Shown: positions 42,148 through 49,256 of the stretch, in pieces | How the letters are laid out: each line of letters starts with the position of its first letter | Position numbering within the stretch: position 1 is the stretch's first letter | NCBI GenBank assembly: GCA_031411235.1 | Contig: JANOAR010000047.1 | Span: forward strand, 1-56,608 | Origin: JANOAR01 sp031411235 | GTDB taxonomy: Bacteria > Verrucomicrobiota > Verrucomicrobiia > Verrucomicrobiales > Verrucomicrobiaceae | DNA length: 56,608 nt | Direction of reading: 5' to 3' | Notes under the pieces: model-generated | Database searches by the model: none | Seen by the model: the letters and a program-made list of their open reading frames with translations, nothing else | Told to the model about the DNA's origin: nothing | Program-made: the position numbers and the translations under genes

Positions 42148-43470
42148 TTAACGGGCTTGTGGCAGGGGTTGGGCTTGGGGACTGGGGACGAAAGTGAGGG
42201 CGGACTCGCGAAGTGGTGCGACGAGGAGTCGCCGTGCGATGCGACTGAGGGCGCGAAGGTCTTGCCCTGGGCTGCTGGTGGCGGAGTGGTAGGCGGCATG
42301 GGCGCGGGCTTCGGTGCTGTGGAGATCATCACAACCCAGCGATTCGCCGAAGGAAAAAAGGCCTGGGGCGACAGCGAGCCAGAGGCGATCGGTGCCGTCG
42401 CTGAGGTGGCTGGCTTGTTCGGGCGTGAGCGGGCGATTGCCGAGCCAGGTGAACTGCCCGCGCCAGACTTGCACAAGCTCTGGCCAACGCTGCAACCAGC
42501 CTGTCAGGCTGTGAAACTGATGCCAGTCAATGCTCTCGGCATGAGCGATGTCGCCAGTGATAGGGGCATAAACGGCACGCTGAGTGTGCAGGAAGGGCGT
42601 GCCTTTGAGGCGACTGCTGAGGTAGGCGATGAGCACGATAGGCCAAGTGAGCAGGAGGGCGAAACCTGCGGCAAGCCGACCGAACCAATACCCGCGACGG
42701 ATGTGGCTGCGCTGCGAGAGATCATCGAGCAGGAGGCCATCGCGCACTTCTACGAAGGAGTCGTTGACCCAGTTGAGCAATCCTCTGCCCCAGACCATGG
42801 AGTCGCGCAGCGTGAGGCCGCTGCCCACATAAGTGCTGGGGCCGACGTGGCTGTTGATGATTTCGGCATGGGAGTCGATGTAGGCGCGGGCCTCAACAAT
42901 AGCGTGTGGGCCGATGCTGGCTCCTGGCAGAATGGAGGCGTGTGGGCCAACCCAGCAGGGTGCGTGCAAATGAGCTTCCAATGACACACGAGCTTGGGTG
43001 CTGACCCACACGCTGGGCTGCACCTCGCGCATCGTCACGGTGTCGCGCCCGCAGTCATCGAGATGAGCGATGAGACGTGTGAACCATTGAGCGGGCTGTG
43101 GCCACGAAGGCTCGTCTTCGAGGTGCTGCCAGACATTGGCATACATTTCATCGTCGGATTGCGGTAGCCAATGGGTGGCTTGGTCTTGGTATTTGGCGCA
43201 GGCTTCCGCAGGGGTGAGATCGCGGACTTGGGTGAGGACTTCGGCGTGTAGGCCCCACGGCGCACCGCCTTGCACAGCGGTGCGGATTTCATCGGGCCGA
43301 TCCGCTGCGAGCACGAGCACTCGCCGGGCACCCGCAGAAAATAGCCGAGTCATGGCACGATCCAAGGCGCTACGCCCAAGCAGGGGGGTGAGCGCGGGCG
43401 GCGCATGGCGAGCCAGGAAGGGCGATGACCAAGTATCGGTCGGGCAGATGAGGAGGGCGGTGGTGTTCAT
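42148..43470 (-). CDS. Degenerate nucleotidyltransferase - hexapeptide - sugar-phosphate transferase fusion
   Basis: A 440-residue protein. Residues 1-145 resemble a sugar-nucleotidyltransferase Rossmann domain (PALTPLLGRSALDRAMTRLF, GARRVLVLAADRP), but the GxGTR loop is missing. Residues about 150-235 are left-handed beta-helix hexapeptides (WVGPHASILPGASIGPHAIV). A membrane helix follows (AAGFALLLTWPIVLIAYL). Then comes a stretch resembling the membrane sugar-phosphate transferase family: LQRWPELVQVWRGQFTWLGN ahead of RPLTPEQ. This parallels LPQMFNVLRGDMSLVGPRP in the next gene but lacks the KFRSM and catalytic D/E pairs. It is probably non-catalytic, perhaps a partner or regulator of the active transferase encoded directly upstream. 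Confidence 0.7.
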   Translation of the reverse strand: MNTTALLICPTDTWSSPFLARHAPPALTPLLGRSALDRAMTRLFSAGARRVLVLAADRPDEIRTAVQGGAPWGLHAEVLTQVRDLTPAEACAKYQDQATHWLPQSDDEMYANVWQHLEDEPSWPQPAQWFTRLIAHLDDCGRDTVTMREVQPSVWVSTQARVSLEAHLHAPCWVGPHASILPGASIGPHAIVEARAYIDSHAEIINSHVGPSTYVGSGLTLRDSMVWGRGLLNWVNDSFVEVRDGLLLDDLSQRSHIRRGYWFGRLAAGFALLLTWPIVLIAYLSSRLKGTPFLHTQRAVYAPITGDIAHAESIDWHQFHSLTGWLQRWPELVQVWRGQFTWLGNRPLTPEQASHLSDGTDRLWLAVAPGLFSFGESLGCDDLHSTEARAHAAYHSATSSPGQDLRALSRIARRLLVAPLRESALTFVPSPQAQPLPQAR

Positions 43471-43492
43471 ACTGTGGGGCAGTATTTGCGGG

Positions 43493-44245
43493 TTACATGC
43501 CTTTGCCGGCTAACACGGCGGGCACGGTTTTGATGAGTATCCAGAGGTCGCGCCAGAGGCTCTGCGACTCCAGGTAGCGGACATCGAGCGAGACTTGCTC
43601 GGCGAAGTCGATGCTGTTGCGGTCACCGATTTCGAGCAGACCGCCGTTCTTTTCACCGATCTGCCAGAGGCAGGTCACGCCTGGTTTGATCAGCAAGCGG
43701 CGACGATCCTGCTGGGTGTAGAGGGCGACCTCGCGCGGCAGTGGTGGGCGTGGGCCGACGAGGGACATGTCGCCGCGCAGGACATTGAACATCTGCGGCA
43801 ATTCATCGAGCGAGGTCTTGCGCAAGAGGCGGCCAATAGGGGTGATGCGAGGGTCGCGCTTGAGTTTAAAGGTGACGCCCTCGGCCTTCTCGTTCTGGGC
43901 GAGCAGCGCCTGCAAGCGTGTCTCGGCATCAAGGCACATGCTGCGAAATTTCAGCATCTTGATCTCGCGTCCTAGCAAACCGATGCGCGTCTGGCGGAAG
44001 AGAATGGGCCCGCCGTCGAGCTTTACCAACAACGCCACGATGGCGAACACGGGCGAGAGAATGAGGATGGCGAGGCCGCTGGCGATGATGTCGAGTAGGC
44101 GCTTGGCAGCGAATGTGCCATGCACGACGCTCTTCCATAGCAGGCGCTTGATCCGCAGGTAGAAGCCGAGGCGCAAGCGTCCCAGCGGCGACTGGGCTGC
44201 AAGCAGGCGTTGCATGAGTTCTGGCCGGATCGTAGGGCTCGTCAT
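43493..44245 (-). CDS. Initiating sugar-phosphate transferase (polyprenyl glycosylphosphotransferase)
   Basis: A 250-residue WcaJ/PglC-type small-domain transferase. The membrane-inserted hairpin is KRLLDIIASGLAILILSPVF. GGPILFRQTRIGLLGREIKM leads to KFRSMCLDAE, with the catalytic D/E pair. DELPQMFNVLRGDMSLVG and PRPPLPREV complete the signature, then PGVTCLWQIGEKN. It transfers a sugar phosphate from a nucleotide sugar to undecaprenyl phosphate, the first step of the polysaccharide. ATGA overlap with the GT4 gene upstream supports the start. Confidence 0.94.
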   Translation of the reverse strand: MTSPTIRPELMQRLLAAQSPLGRLRLGFYLRIKRLLWKSVVHGTFAAKRLLDIIASGLAILILSPVFAIVALLVKLDGGPILFRQTRIGLLGREIKMLKFRSMCLDAETRLQALLAQNEKAEGVTFKLKRDPRITPIGRLLRKTSLDELPQMFNVLRGDMSLVGPRPPLPREVALYTQQDRRRLLIKPGVTCLWQIGEKNGGLLEIGDRNSIDFAEQVSLDVRYLESQSLWRDLWILIKTVPAVLAGKGM

Positions 44246-45474
44246 ACGCTGAGGAGGGCTGACTCGGGGTTCATGTGGCTAGGACGTGCCGCAGTGTGGC
44301 GGCGCTCGGTGGCGGTCTCAGCGAAGAGGCTTTCCAAGTCGCTGATGTAGCCTTCAAAATCGTAGTGCTCGGTGACGAGGCGCAGGCCGTTCTCGCCCAT
44401 CGACTGCGCGAGCGGCTTATTGAGCAGCAACTCATCGACGCGTGCTGCGAAGGCATCCGTATCCATCCACGGCACGAGGTAGCCGTTGTGCCCATCGTGC
44501 AGCCAGTCCTTGATCCCGCCGGCATCGAAGGCCACCACGGGCAAGGCGTAGCGCATGACTTCCAGGCCAATGGTGGCGATGGGCTCGGGCCATACTGAAC
44601 TGAGGGCGACGACGCTGCATTCGTGGTAGTAGGCCTTCAGTTCCTCCTGCGGGATGAAGCCCTTGAACGTGACGCGATCACTGAGCCCGAGACGGCGCGA
44701 GAGCTTCTCGCAATAGGCTTTGTGATTGCCGTCGCCGAGGATCACGCATTCAAACTTAGACTCGACCTTGGCCAGCGCCTTTAGCAGCACATCCACGCCT
44801 TTGCCGCGAATAATCTGCCCGGCGTAGAGGATCAAATTGCGGTCGCTGAAAGTGCTACGCATCCCCGCCTCGCCGTCGCGTGGCACGGGGCCGTGAATTC
44901 GGATGCGACTGGCGTCGAAGCCATTTTTCAACAGCTCGTCGCGCATGTAGTTCGTCACCACGATCATGCGGTCGCAGCGGTGGTTAAGGGCGATCTCGCG
45001 CTTCTTGTCGGTGTAGCTGGCGAACTTGATGGGGAAGCCGCCGTCGCTGTTGCGCACCACGCAGCCCATGCAGGGGAAGACGCAGTATAACGAGGCCGCG
45101 CGAGTGCAGATTTTGCGCGTGAGATAATCGTATTTGTAACCACGCAGGCAGTAGATGTCGTGGTCGTGAACCATTCGGACGACAGGGATGCCCGAATCCA
45201 AAAGAGCCTGAAGAACGCTCAAATCTGATATTTTGTGAATAAAGATAATCTCAGGTTTAAAACTGAGCAAAATATCCTGAACTGAGCCAGGCCCTTCCAT
45301 TTCGCATTTTTGCGAAAACAAGGCGTCCCATTTATCTTCCCCCTTGCCAGTGCCTGATCCACATAAAATAGCCAAGTCATGACCACGTTTTGCCATTTCT
45401 GTGGCGGTGATAAATACGTTGGCTTCGGCTCCAGCCAATGATCCGTAGCTTTGGTGGGTATATAATATGCGCAT
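44242..45474 (-). CDS. Family 4 glycosyltransferase, first gene of the locus
   Basis: A 410-residue GT-B enzyme. MRILYTHQSYGSLAGAEANV opens the fold. EIIFIHKISDLSVLQALLDS, MVHDHDIYCLRGYKYDY and a cysteine-rich CTRAASLYCVFPCMGCV insert are seen in a subgroup of GT4. NLILYAGQIIRGKGVDVLLK, CVILGDGNHKAYCE and SSVWPEPIATIGLEVMRYAL complete the catalytic half. The codon use near the 5' end is more AT-rich than in the rest of the locus. It is preceded by the promoter-like site at 45509-45514 and coupled by ATGA to the sugar-phosphate transferase gene. Confidence 0.9.
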   Translation of the reverse strand: MRILYTHQSYGSLAGAEANVFITATEMAKRGHDLAILCGSGTGKGEDKWDALFSQKCEMEGPGSVQDILLSFKPEIIFIHKISDLSVLQALLDSGIPVVRMVHDHDIYCLRGYKYDYLTRKICTRAASLYCVFPCMGCVVRNSDGGFPIKFASYTDKKREIALNHRCDRMIVVTNYMRDELLKNGFDASRIRIHGPVPRDGEAGMRSTFSDRNLILYAGQIIRGKGVDVLLKALAKVESKFECVILGDGNHKAYCEKLSRRLGLSDRVTFKGFIPQEELKAYYHECSVVALSSVWPEPIATIGLEVMRYALPVVAFDAGGIKDWLHDGHNGYLVPWMDTDAFAARVDELLLNKPLAQSMGENGLRLVTEHYDFEGYISDLESLFAETATERRHTAARPSHMNPESALLSV

Positions 45475-45508
45475 ATAGATGGTGAATAGCAGATACCTGA
45501 GTCTGGAA

Positions 45509-45514
45509 ATTATA
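45509..45514 (-). promoter_or_regulatory. Putative -10 element of the polysaccharide locus
   Basis: Exact TATAAT on the minus strand, about 35 bases before the ATG of the first GT4 gene, inside the AT-rich zone. No good TTGACA lies at 17 bp; the nearest candidates are T-rich (TTGTTT at 21 bp). Confidence 0.45.
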
Positions 45515-45585
45515 AGAAACGTTATTCACTATAAAAAACAAGCAAAAACATAAATACAGGAAAATAAAAACGCTAGTAACTACTG

Positions 45586-45616
45586 GATTTTTAAAGTCTC
45601 CAGCCCTTTAAAAATC
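45586..45616. promoter_or_regulatory. Perfect 11-bp AT-rich dyad upstream of the locus
   Basis: GATTTTTAAAG and CTTTAAAAATC separated by nine bases, centred about 90 bp upstream of the TATAAT site. It could be an operator for a dimeric regulator, or a terminator for transcripts entering from the right. Confidence 0.45.
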
Positions 45617-45762
45617 AATAACCGGCGTATTTCATTTGTTTTCTCAGTAGGATTAATTATTTAAAATTTAAGTAAAATGCACAATAAATAATGTGAGAGG
45701 AAATCTATGTTAGATGTTCAAACCTATGAACAACGGGCGAAACATAAAAACTGAAAAGCTAA

Positions 45763-46074
45763 TTAGGCCAAGAATGCTTCATTTGTGTCATGATAACTGC
45801 GTAAGTTCTGACTATTTAAAAACAGAAATAGTGAGAACTGTTTGCAAATCTGACAACGATTAACTTGCTCTCTTTTTTTATGGAAATTATAATGAACATT
45901 ATTCAAGCTGCCCCACACCTCTTCATCCCGCTTTGTTTTGTGCTGTTGCTCCTGGTTCCAGGCCCATGCAAAAGACTGAAAATGGCACTCTTCCATCCAG
46001 TCACCGTCACGGAATAGCTGCCCTACCCCCTCGAATTTCCGCTCCAAGCAGGAGCTCCTTGCTTTAAATCCCAC
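45763..46074 (-). CDS. Doubtful small ORF in the AT-rich spacer
   Basis: A 103-codon frame (MGFKARSSCLERKFEGVGQL at the start). The product would be rich in Gln, Asn, Phe and Cys, unlike any neighbour, and the base composition is clearly lower in GC. I recognise no family. It could be a remnant of transferred DNA or chance. It ends about 290 bp before the first GT4 gene, so it is not clearly part of the locus. Confidence 0.2.
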   Translation of the reverse strand: MGFKARSSCLERKFEGVGQLFRDGDWMEECHFQSFAWAWNQEQQHKTKRDEEVWGSLNNVHYNFHKKREQVNRCQICKQFSLFLFLNSQNLRSYHDTNEAFLA

Positions 46075-46100
46075 CTCTCACCCACCTCTCAGACCCAACC

Positions 46101-47102
46101 ATGAAATCAAATCAATCCCTCCTCATCACCGGTGGCGCAGGCTACATCGGTTCCCACACCGTGAAGCACCTGCTGCAAAAGCACGAGCGCATCGTCGTGT
46201 TGGACAATCTTGTCTTTGGCCACGTCGAGGCGCTTGCGCTCGACCGAGTGACCTTTGTGCAAGGCGACATCAGTGACCCCGTGCTGGTGGAGCGGCTCTT
46301 CACCGAGCATTGCATCGAGGCGGTGCTGCACTTTGCTGCGTTTGCCTTTGTGGGAGAGTCGGTCACGGATCCGCTGAAGTATTATCGCAACAACCTCTCG
46401 GCCCCGTTGACGCTGCTGGAGGCAATGCAACGCCACGGCTGCACGCAGTTCATTTTCTCCTCCACCTGCGCGACGTATGGCAACCCGCAGTTCATGCCCA
46501 TGGACGAGACACATCCGCAAGTGCCCGTGAACCCCTACGGCGCGAGCAAGCAGATGCTGGAGCGCGTGCTGCAAGACTGCGGCACGGCCTGGGGGCTGCG
46601 CTGCGTGTTCCTGCGCTACTTCAATGCCAGCGGCTGCTCGGCGGATGGAGACATCGGCGAAGACCATGAGCCCGAGACGCATCTCATCCCGCGCATCCTG
46701 ATGGCGATCAAAGGCGAGATCGACACGATCACGGTGTTTGGCACCGATTACCCGACACCGGATGGCACCTGCATCCGCGACTACATCCACGTCTCCGATC
46801 TTGCTAGTGCCCACGCGCTCGCCCTGACCTACCTGCGTAACGGCGGCGAGACTGTGGCGGTTAATTTGGGCACAGGCCGAGGCTTCTCGGTGAAGGAAAT
46901 CATTCGCACCGCCGAGGAAGTGACAGGTAAAAAAGTGCCCGTCAGCTACGGCCCAAGACGCGCTGGTGATCCGCCAGAACTCGTCGCAAACCCCGCCAAA
47001 GCCAAAGCTGTGCTGGGCTGGCAGGCCGAGCACACCGATCCTCGCAGCCACATTCAGAGCGCCTGGACATGGATCACGGGGCCACGGCAGGGTAGGTATT
47101 AA
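46101..47102 (+). CDS. galE: UDP-glucose 4-epimerase
   Basis: A 333-residue extended short-chain dehydrogenase. The NAD-binding motif is ITGGAGYIGSHTVKHLLQ and the substrate region includes FAAFAFVGESVTDPLKYYRN. IFSSTCATYGNP holds the catalytic Ser/Thr and NPYGASKQMLERVL the YxxxK pair. YPTPDGTCIRDYIHVSDLA and VNLGTGRGFSVKEII are classic GalE. It converts UDP-glucose and UDP-galactose (or the N-acetyl forms) in the cytosol. It lies divergent from the polysaccharide locus and probably supplies its sugar nucleotides. Confidence 0.95.
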   Translation: MKSNQSLLITGGAGYIGSHTVKHLLQKHERIVVLDNLVFGHVEALALDRVTFVQGDISDPVLVERLFTEHCIEAVLHFAAFAFVGESVTDPLKYYRNNLSAPLTLLEAMQRHGCTQFIFSSTCATYGNPQFMPMDETHPQVPVNPYGASKQMLERVLQDCGTAWGLRCVFLRYFNASGCSADGDIGEDHEPETHLIPRILMAIKGEIDTITVFGTDYPTPDGTCIRDYIHVSDLASAHALALTYLRNGGETVAVNLGTGRGFSVKEIIRTAEEVTGKKVPVSYGPRRAGDPPELVANPAKAKAVLGWQAEHTDPRSHIQSAWTWITGPRQGRY

Positions 47103-47103
47103 T

Positions 47104-47131
47104 GATGAGTGATGAGTTGTGAGTGATGAAT
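47104..47131. repeat. Heptamer tract after galE
   Basis: Units GATGAGT, GATGAGT, TGTGAGT, GATGAAT, starting two bases after the galE stop. This is the rightmost tract seen. Confidence 0.75.
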
Positions 47132-47201
47132 GGGCGGAAGTGAGCTAAAGGAGTTGGGATTCTGCTTCTTTGTCTCACTCTGATAGTCTCCTGCCTCACC
47201 C

Positions 47202-47675
47202 ATGAACGACGAACTCCGCGACCTCTACCAGAGCGTCATCCTCGACCACTCCCGCAAACCCCGAAACTTCGGCGAACTGCCGCTCGACGCCTGCGTGCAT
47301 GTGCATGGCGACAACCCAAGCTGCGGCGACGAGATCGACATGTTCGTGAAGTTCGGCAACGAGGGGAATATCGAGAACATCAAGTTCAGCGGCCAAGGCT
47401 GTGCCATCAGCCAAGCATCGGCTTCGATGATGACGATCAAGGTCAAAGGCAAGAGCCGTGAAGTGGCAGCCCGCATGGGCGCGGCCTTCCGAGGCGTCGT
47501 CACCGGACAGAATAGGGTGACTCCAGATGAAGACGCGCTCGGCGAATTGATCTTGCTCGAAGGTGTGCAGCAGTTCCCCCAGCGGGTGAAGTGCGCGATG
47601 CTCGCTTGGCGGGCGCTGGAGCAGGCCATGGGCGAGGCCCAGGGCAGCGTGACGACAGAGGATACCGCCGACTGA
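47202..47675 (+). CDS. sufU: SufU/NifU N-terminal-type iron-sulfur scaffold protein
   Basis: A 157-residue protein. LYQSVILDHSRKPRNFGELP opens it. The three metal/cluster cysteines are in GDNPSCGDEIDM, FSGQGCAISQASASMM and RVKCAMLAWRALEQ, with Asp in CGD. This pattern matches SufU, which accepts sulfur from SufS in Fe-S cluster assembly, or acts as a scaffold in IscU-like systems. No other suf gene is in the window. Stop and next gene are 71 bp apart, so cotranscription with the oxidoreductase is possible. Confidence 0.92.
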   Translation: MNDELRDLYQSVILDHSRKPRNFGELPLDACVHVHGDNPSCGDEIDMFVKFGNEGNIENIKFSGQGCAISQASASMMTIKVKGKSREVAARMGAAFRGVVTGQNRVTPDEDALGELILLEGVQQFPQRVKCAMLAWRALEQAMGEAQGSVTTEDTAD

Positions 47676-47746
47676 GCAAGGCTCTGCGCAATTTATTTAG
47701 CCCGCAGGTGGACACACTCCAGCCTCTAGCTGAGGGTGCGCTCTTC

Positions 47747-48871
47747 ATGAAAAAAATCGGCATTGGAATCATCGGCGGCGGCCTCATGGGCCGGGAAATG
47801 GCAAGTGCATTTGCGCGTTGGTGCGCACTTACCGATGTGGAGGTGATACCAGAGTTGGTGGCCGTCGCGGATCTCGTCGAAGACGTGCGCAACTGGTTCA
47901 AACGCATCCCATCCTGCACGCAACTGACCGCCGACTATAAAGAGTTGCTCGCCAACCCTGCCGTCGATGTGGTCTATGTCGCCGTGCCGCACAACCTGCA
48001 CGAAAAGCTCTACCTCGACGTGCTGGAGGCTGGGAAAGACCTCTTCGCCGAGAAACCTTTTGGCATTGATCTCGCTGCTGCGAAAAGCATCCACGCCGCA
48101 GGCGAGCGCACCGGGCGCTTCTTGCGTTGCTCATCAGAGTTCCCCTTCATGCCAGGCGCGCAGCGGGTGATGCAAGTCGTGCGCTCGGGCAAGATCGGGC
48201 GTGTGCTGGAAATCGTCAGCGGCTTCCACCACAGCAGCGATCTCGACGCCACCAAGGCTGCGAATTGGAAGCGCTTCAGCCGCACCTGCGGCGAGATCGG
48301 CGTGCTGGGCGACCTCGGTATGCATGCCTGCCACATCCCGCTGCGCCTGGGCCTGAAGCCCAAGACCCTGTTCGCCCAACTGCAAAAAGGTTACCCCCAA
48401 CGCCCTGATGGCAAGGGCGGCATGGCCGACTGCGACACCTGGGACAACGCCATGCTGCACACCTGGACGGAGCTGGACGGTCACGCCGTGCCGATGCGTC
48501 TGGAAATGAAACGCATGGCTCCCGGCGAGACCAACACCTGGTTCATCGAAGTGCTCGGCACCGAGGGCGGAGCCCGATACAGCACGGCTGAACCAAAGAC
48601 TCTTTGGCTTTTCGAGGTGGGCAAGGAGCAGTACTGGAAGCGCACCGACCTCGGCTTCGGTATGCCCTTCAAAGCCGTGACCGGTGGCATCTTCGAGCCA
48701 GGCTTCCCCGACATCATCCAGCAAATGTGGGCCGCGTATTTGATGGAGCGCGAGGGCCTGTTAGGCGACCGCTTCGGCTGTGCCACACCCGCCGAGGCCG
48801 TAGCGACGCAGGAGATATTCGCTGCTGCGCTCGCCTCTCAAAAGACTGGGCAGGTGGTGGCGCTGGCGTGA
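47747..48871 (+). CDS. Gfo/Idh/MocA family oxidoreductase
   Basis: A 374-residue NAD(P)-dependent oxidoreductase from the ATG at 47747 (MKKIGIGIIGGGLMGREMAS), giving the Rossmann GxGxxG. DVVYVAVPHNLHEKLYLDVL and KDLFAEKPFGIDLAAAKSI carry the EKP motif with the catalytic lysine. GEIGVLGDLGMHACHIPLRL is the second catalytic region, with D and H. Substrate is probably a sugar, inositol or nucleotide sugar. The longer frame from 47591 overlaps sufU and was rejected. Its last 130 bp occur again, in decayed form, at 52038-52171. Confidence 0.92.
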   Translation: MKKIGIGIIGGGLMGREMASAFARWCALTDVEVIPELVAVADLVEDVRNWFKRIPSCTQLTADYKELLANPAVDVVYVAVPHNLHEKLYLDVLEAGKDLFAEKPFGIDLAAAKSIHAAGERTGRFLRCSSEFPFMPGAQRVMQVVRSGKIGRVLEIVSGFHHSSDLDATKAANWKRFSRTCGEIGVLGDLGMHACHIPLRLGLKPKTLFAQLQKGYPQRPDGKGGMADCDTWDNAMLHTWTELDGHAVPMRLEMKRMAPGETNTWFIEVLGTEGGARYSTAEPKTLWLFEVGKEQYWKRTDLGFGMPFKAVTGGIFEPGFPDIIQQMWAAYLMEREGLLGDRFGCATPAEAVATQEIFAAALASQKTGQVVALA

Positions 48872-48908
48872 GCATCAAAGCAAAAGTCGCAGCTACTTCG
48901 CTGGTATC

Positions 48909-49232
48909 TCATTCAACATGTAAGGCCACCAGTGTTTGATTGTCTGTGATGGCAACCTGCGTGTAGCTCACGGGAGCGACCAACAGGATGCCCAGCGTTC
49001 CGGTGTTGAGGAAGCGCCCGCGCAACAAGTCGGTGTCGCAAAAGACAATCTGATCGAACGAGCCAACGATCTTTCCGGCTTGGAGGCATGATCCCAACGG
49101 ATTGTTGTTCCCAGGGGCGACGATGCCGGAATTACATACGTTGCCGATGATGGTGCCCGTGCCGCCCAGCAAACCACCTGGTAGGATGTTAAGGCGATTG
49201 GCCTGTACCTTCAATGAGCCCGAACGCTGCAT
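48909..49232 (-). pseudogene. Autotransporter/beta-helix-type C-terminal fragment
   Basis: A 107-codon frame containing LNILPGGLLGGTGTIIGNVC and NSGIVAPGNNNPLG, the glycine-rich repeat style of autotransporter-associated passenger domains. SFDQIVFCDTDLLRGRFLNT and QVAITDNQTLVALH follow. There is no signal peptide, and the only ATG lies inside the hairpin at 49216-49246. It looks like the tail of a larger surface protein whose front has been lost. Together with the spacers on either side it fills 48872-49256, where I see no other gene. Confidence 0.5.
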
Positions 49233-49246
49233 AGGCGTTCGGGCTC
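49216..49246 (-). terminator. Strong 12-bp hairpin downstream of the ice-binding-like gene
   Basis: Perfect stem GAGCCCGAACGC/GCGTTCGGGCTC with a 7-base loop, starting about 10 bases after the stop of the 868-residue gene. There is no clear U-tract, so it may be a stability or recombination element instead of a classic terminator. Confidence 0.5.
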
Positions 49247-49256
49247 CAACCCCGCA

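Larger units (their letters stand above)
45475..46100. other. 626-bp AT-rich intergenic region between the polysaccharide locus and galE
   Basis: Divergent spacer, much more AT-rich than the rest of the window, especially 45500-45900. It holds the promoter-like TATAAT for the minus-strand locus, a perfect 11-bp dyad (45586-45616) and a doubtful 103-codon frame (45763-46074, minus). Near galE is an almost palindromic sequence at about 46048-46067 (core GGAGCTCC). No Shine-Dalgarno is visible before galE. Confidence 0.7.

Noticed and set aside
45475..46100. tRNA or other structured RNA gene in the AT-rich spacer
   Set aside because: No cloverleaf, no TTCGA loop and no CCA-type end found by eye; only the simple dyad.
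46107..47051. 314-codon minus-strand frame opposite galE
   Set aside because: Antisense shadow; galE motifs are complete on the plus strand.
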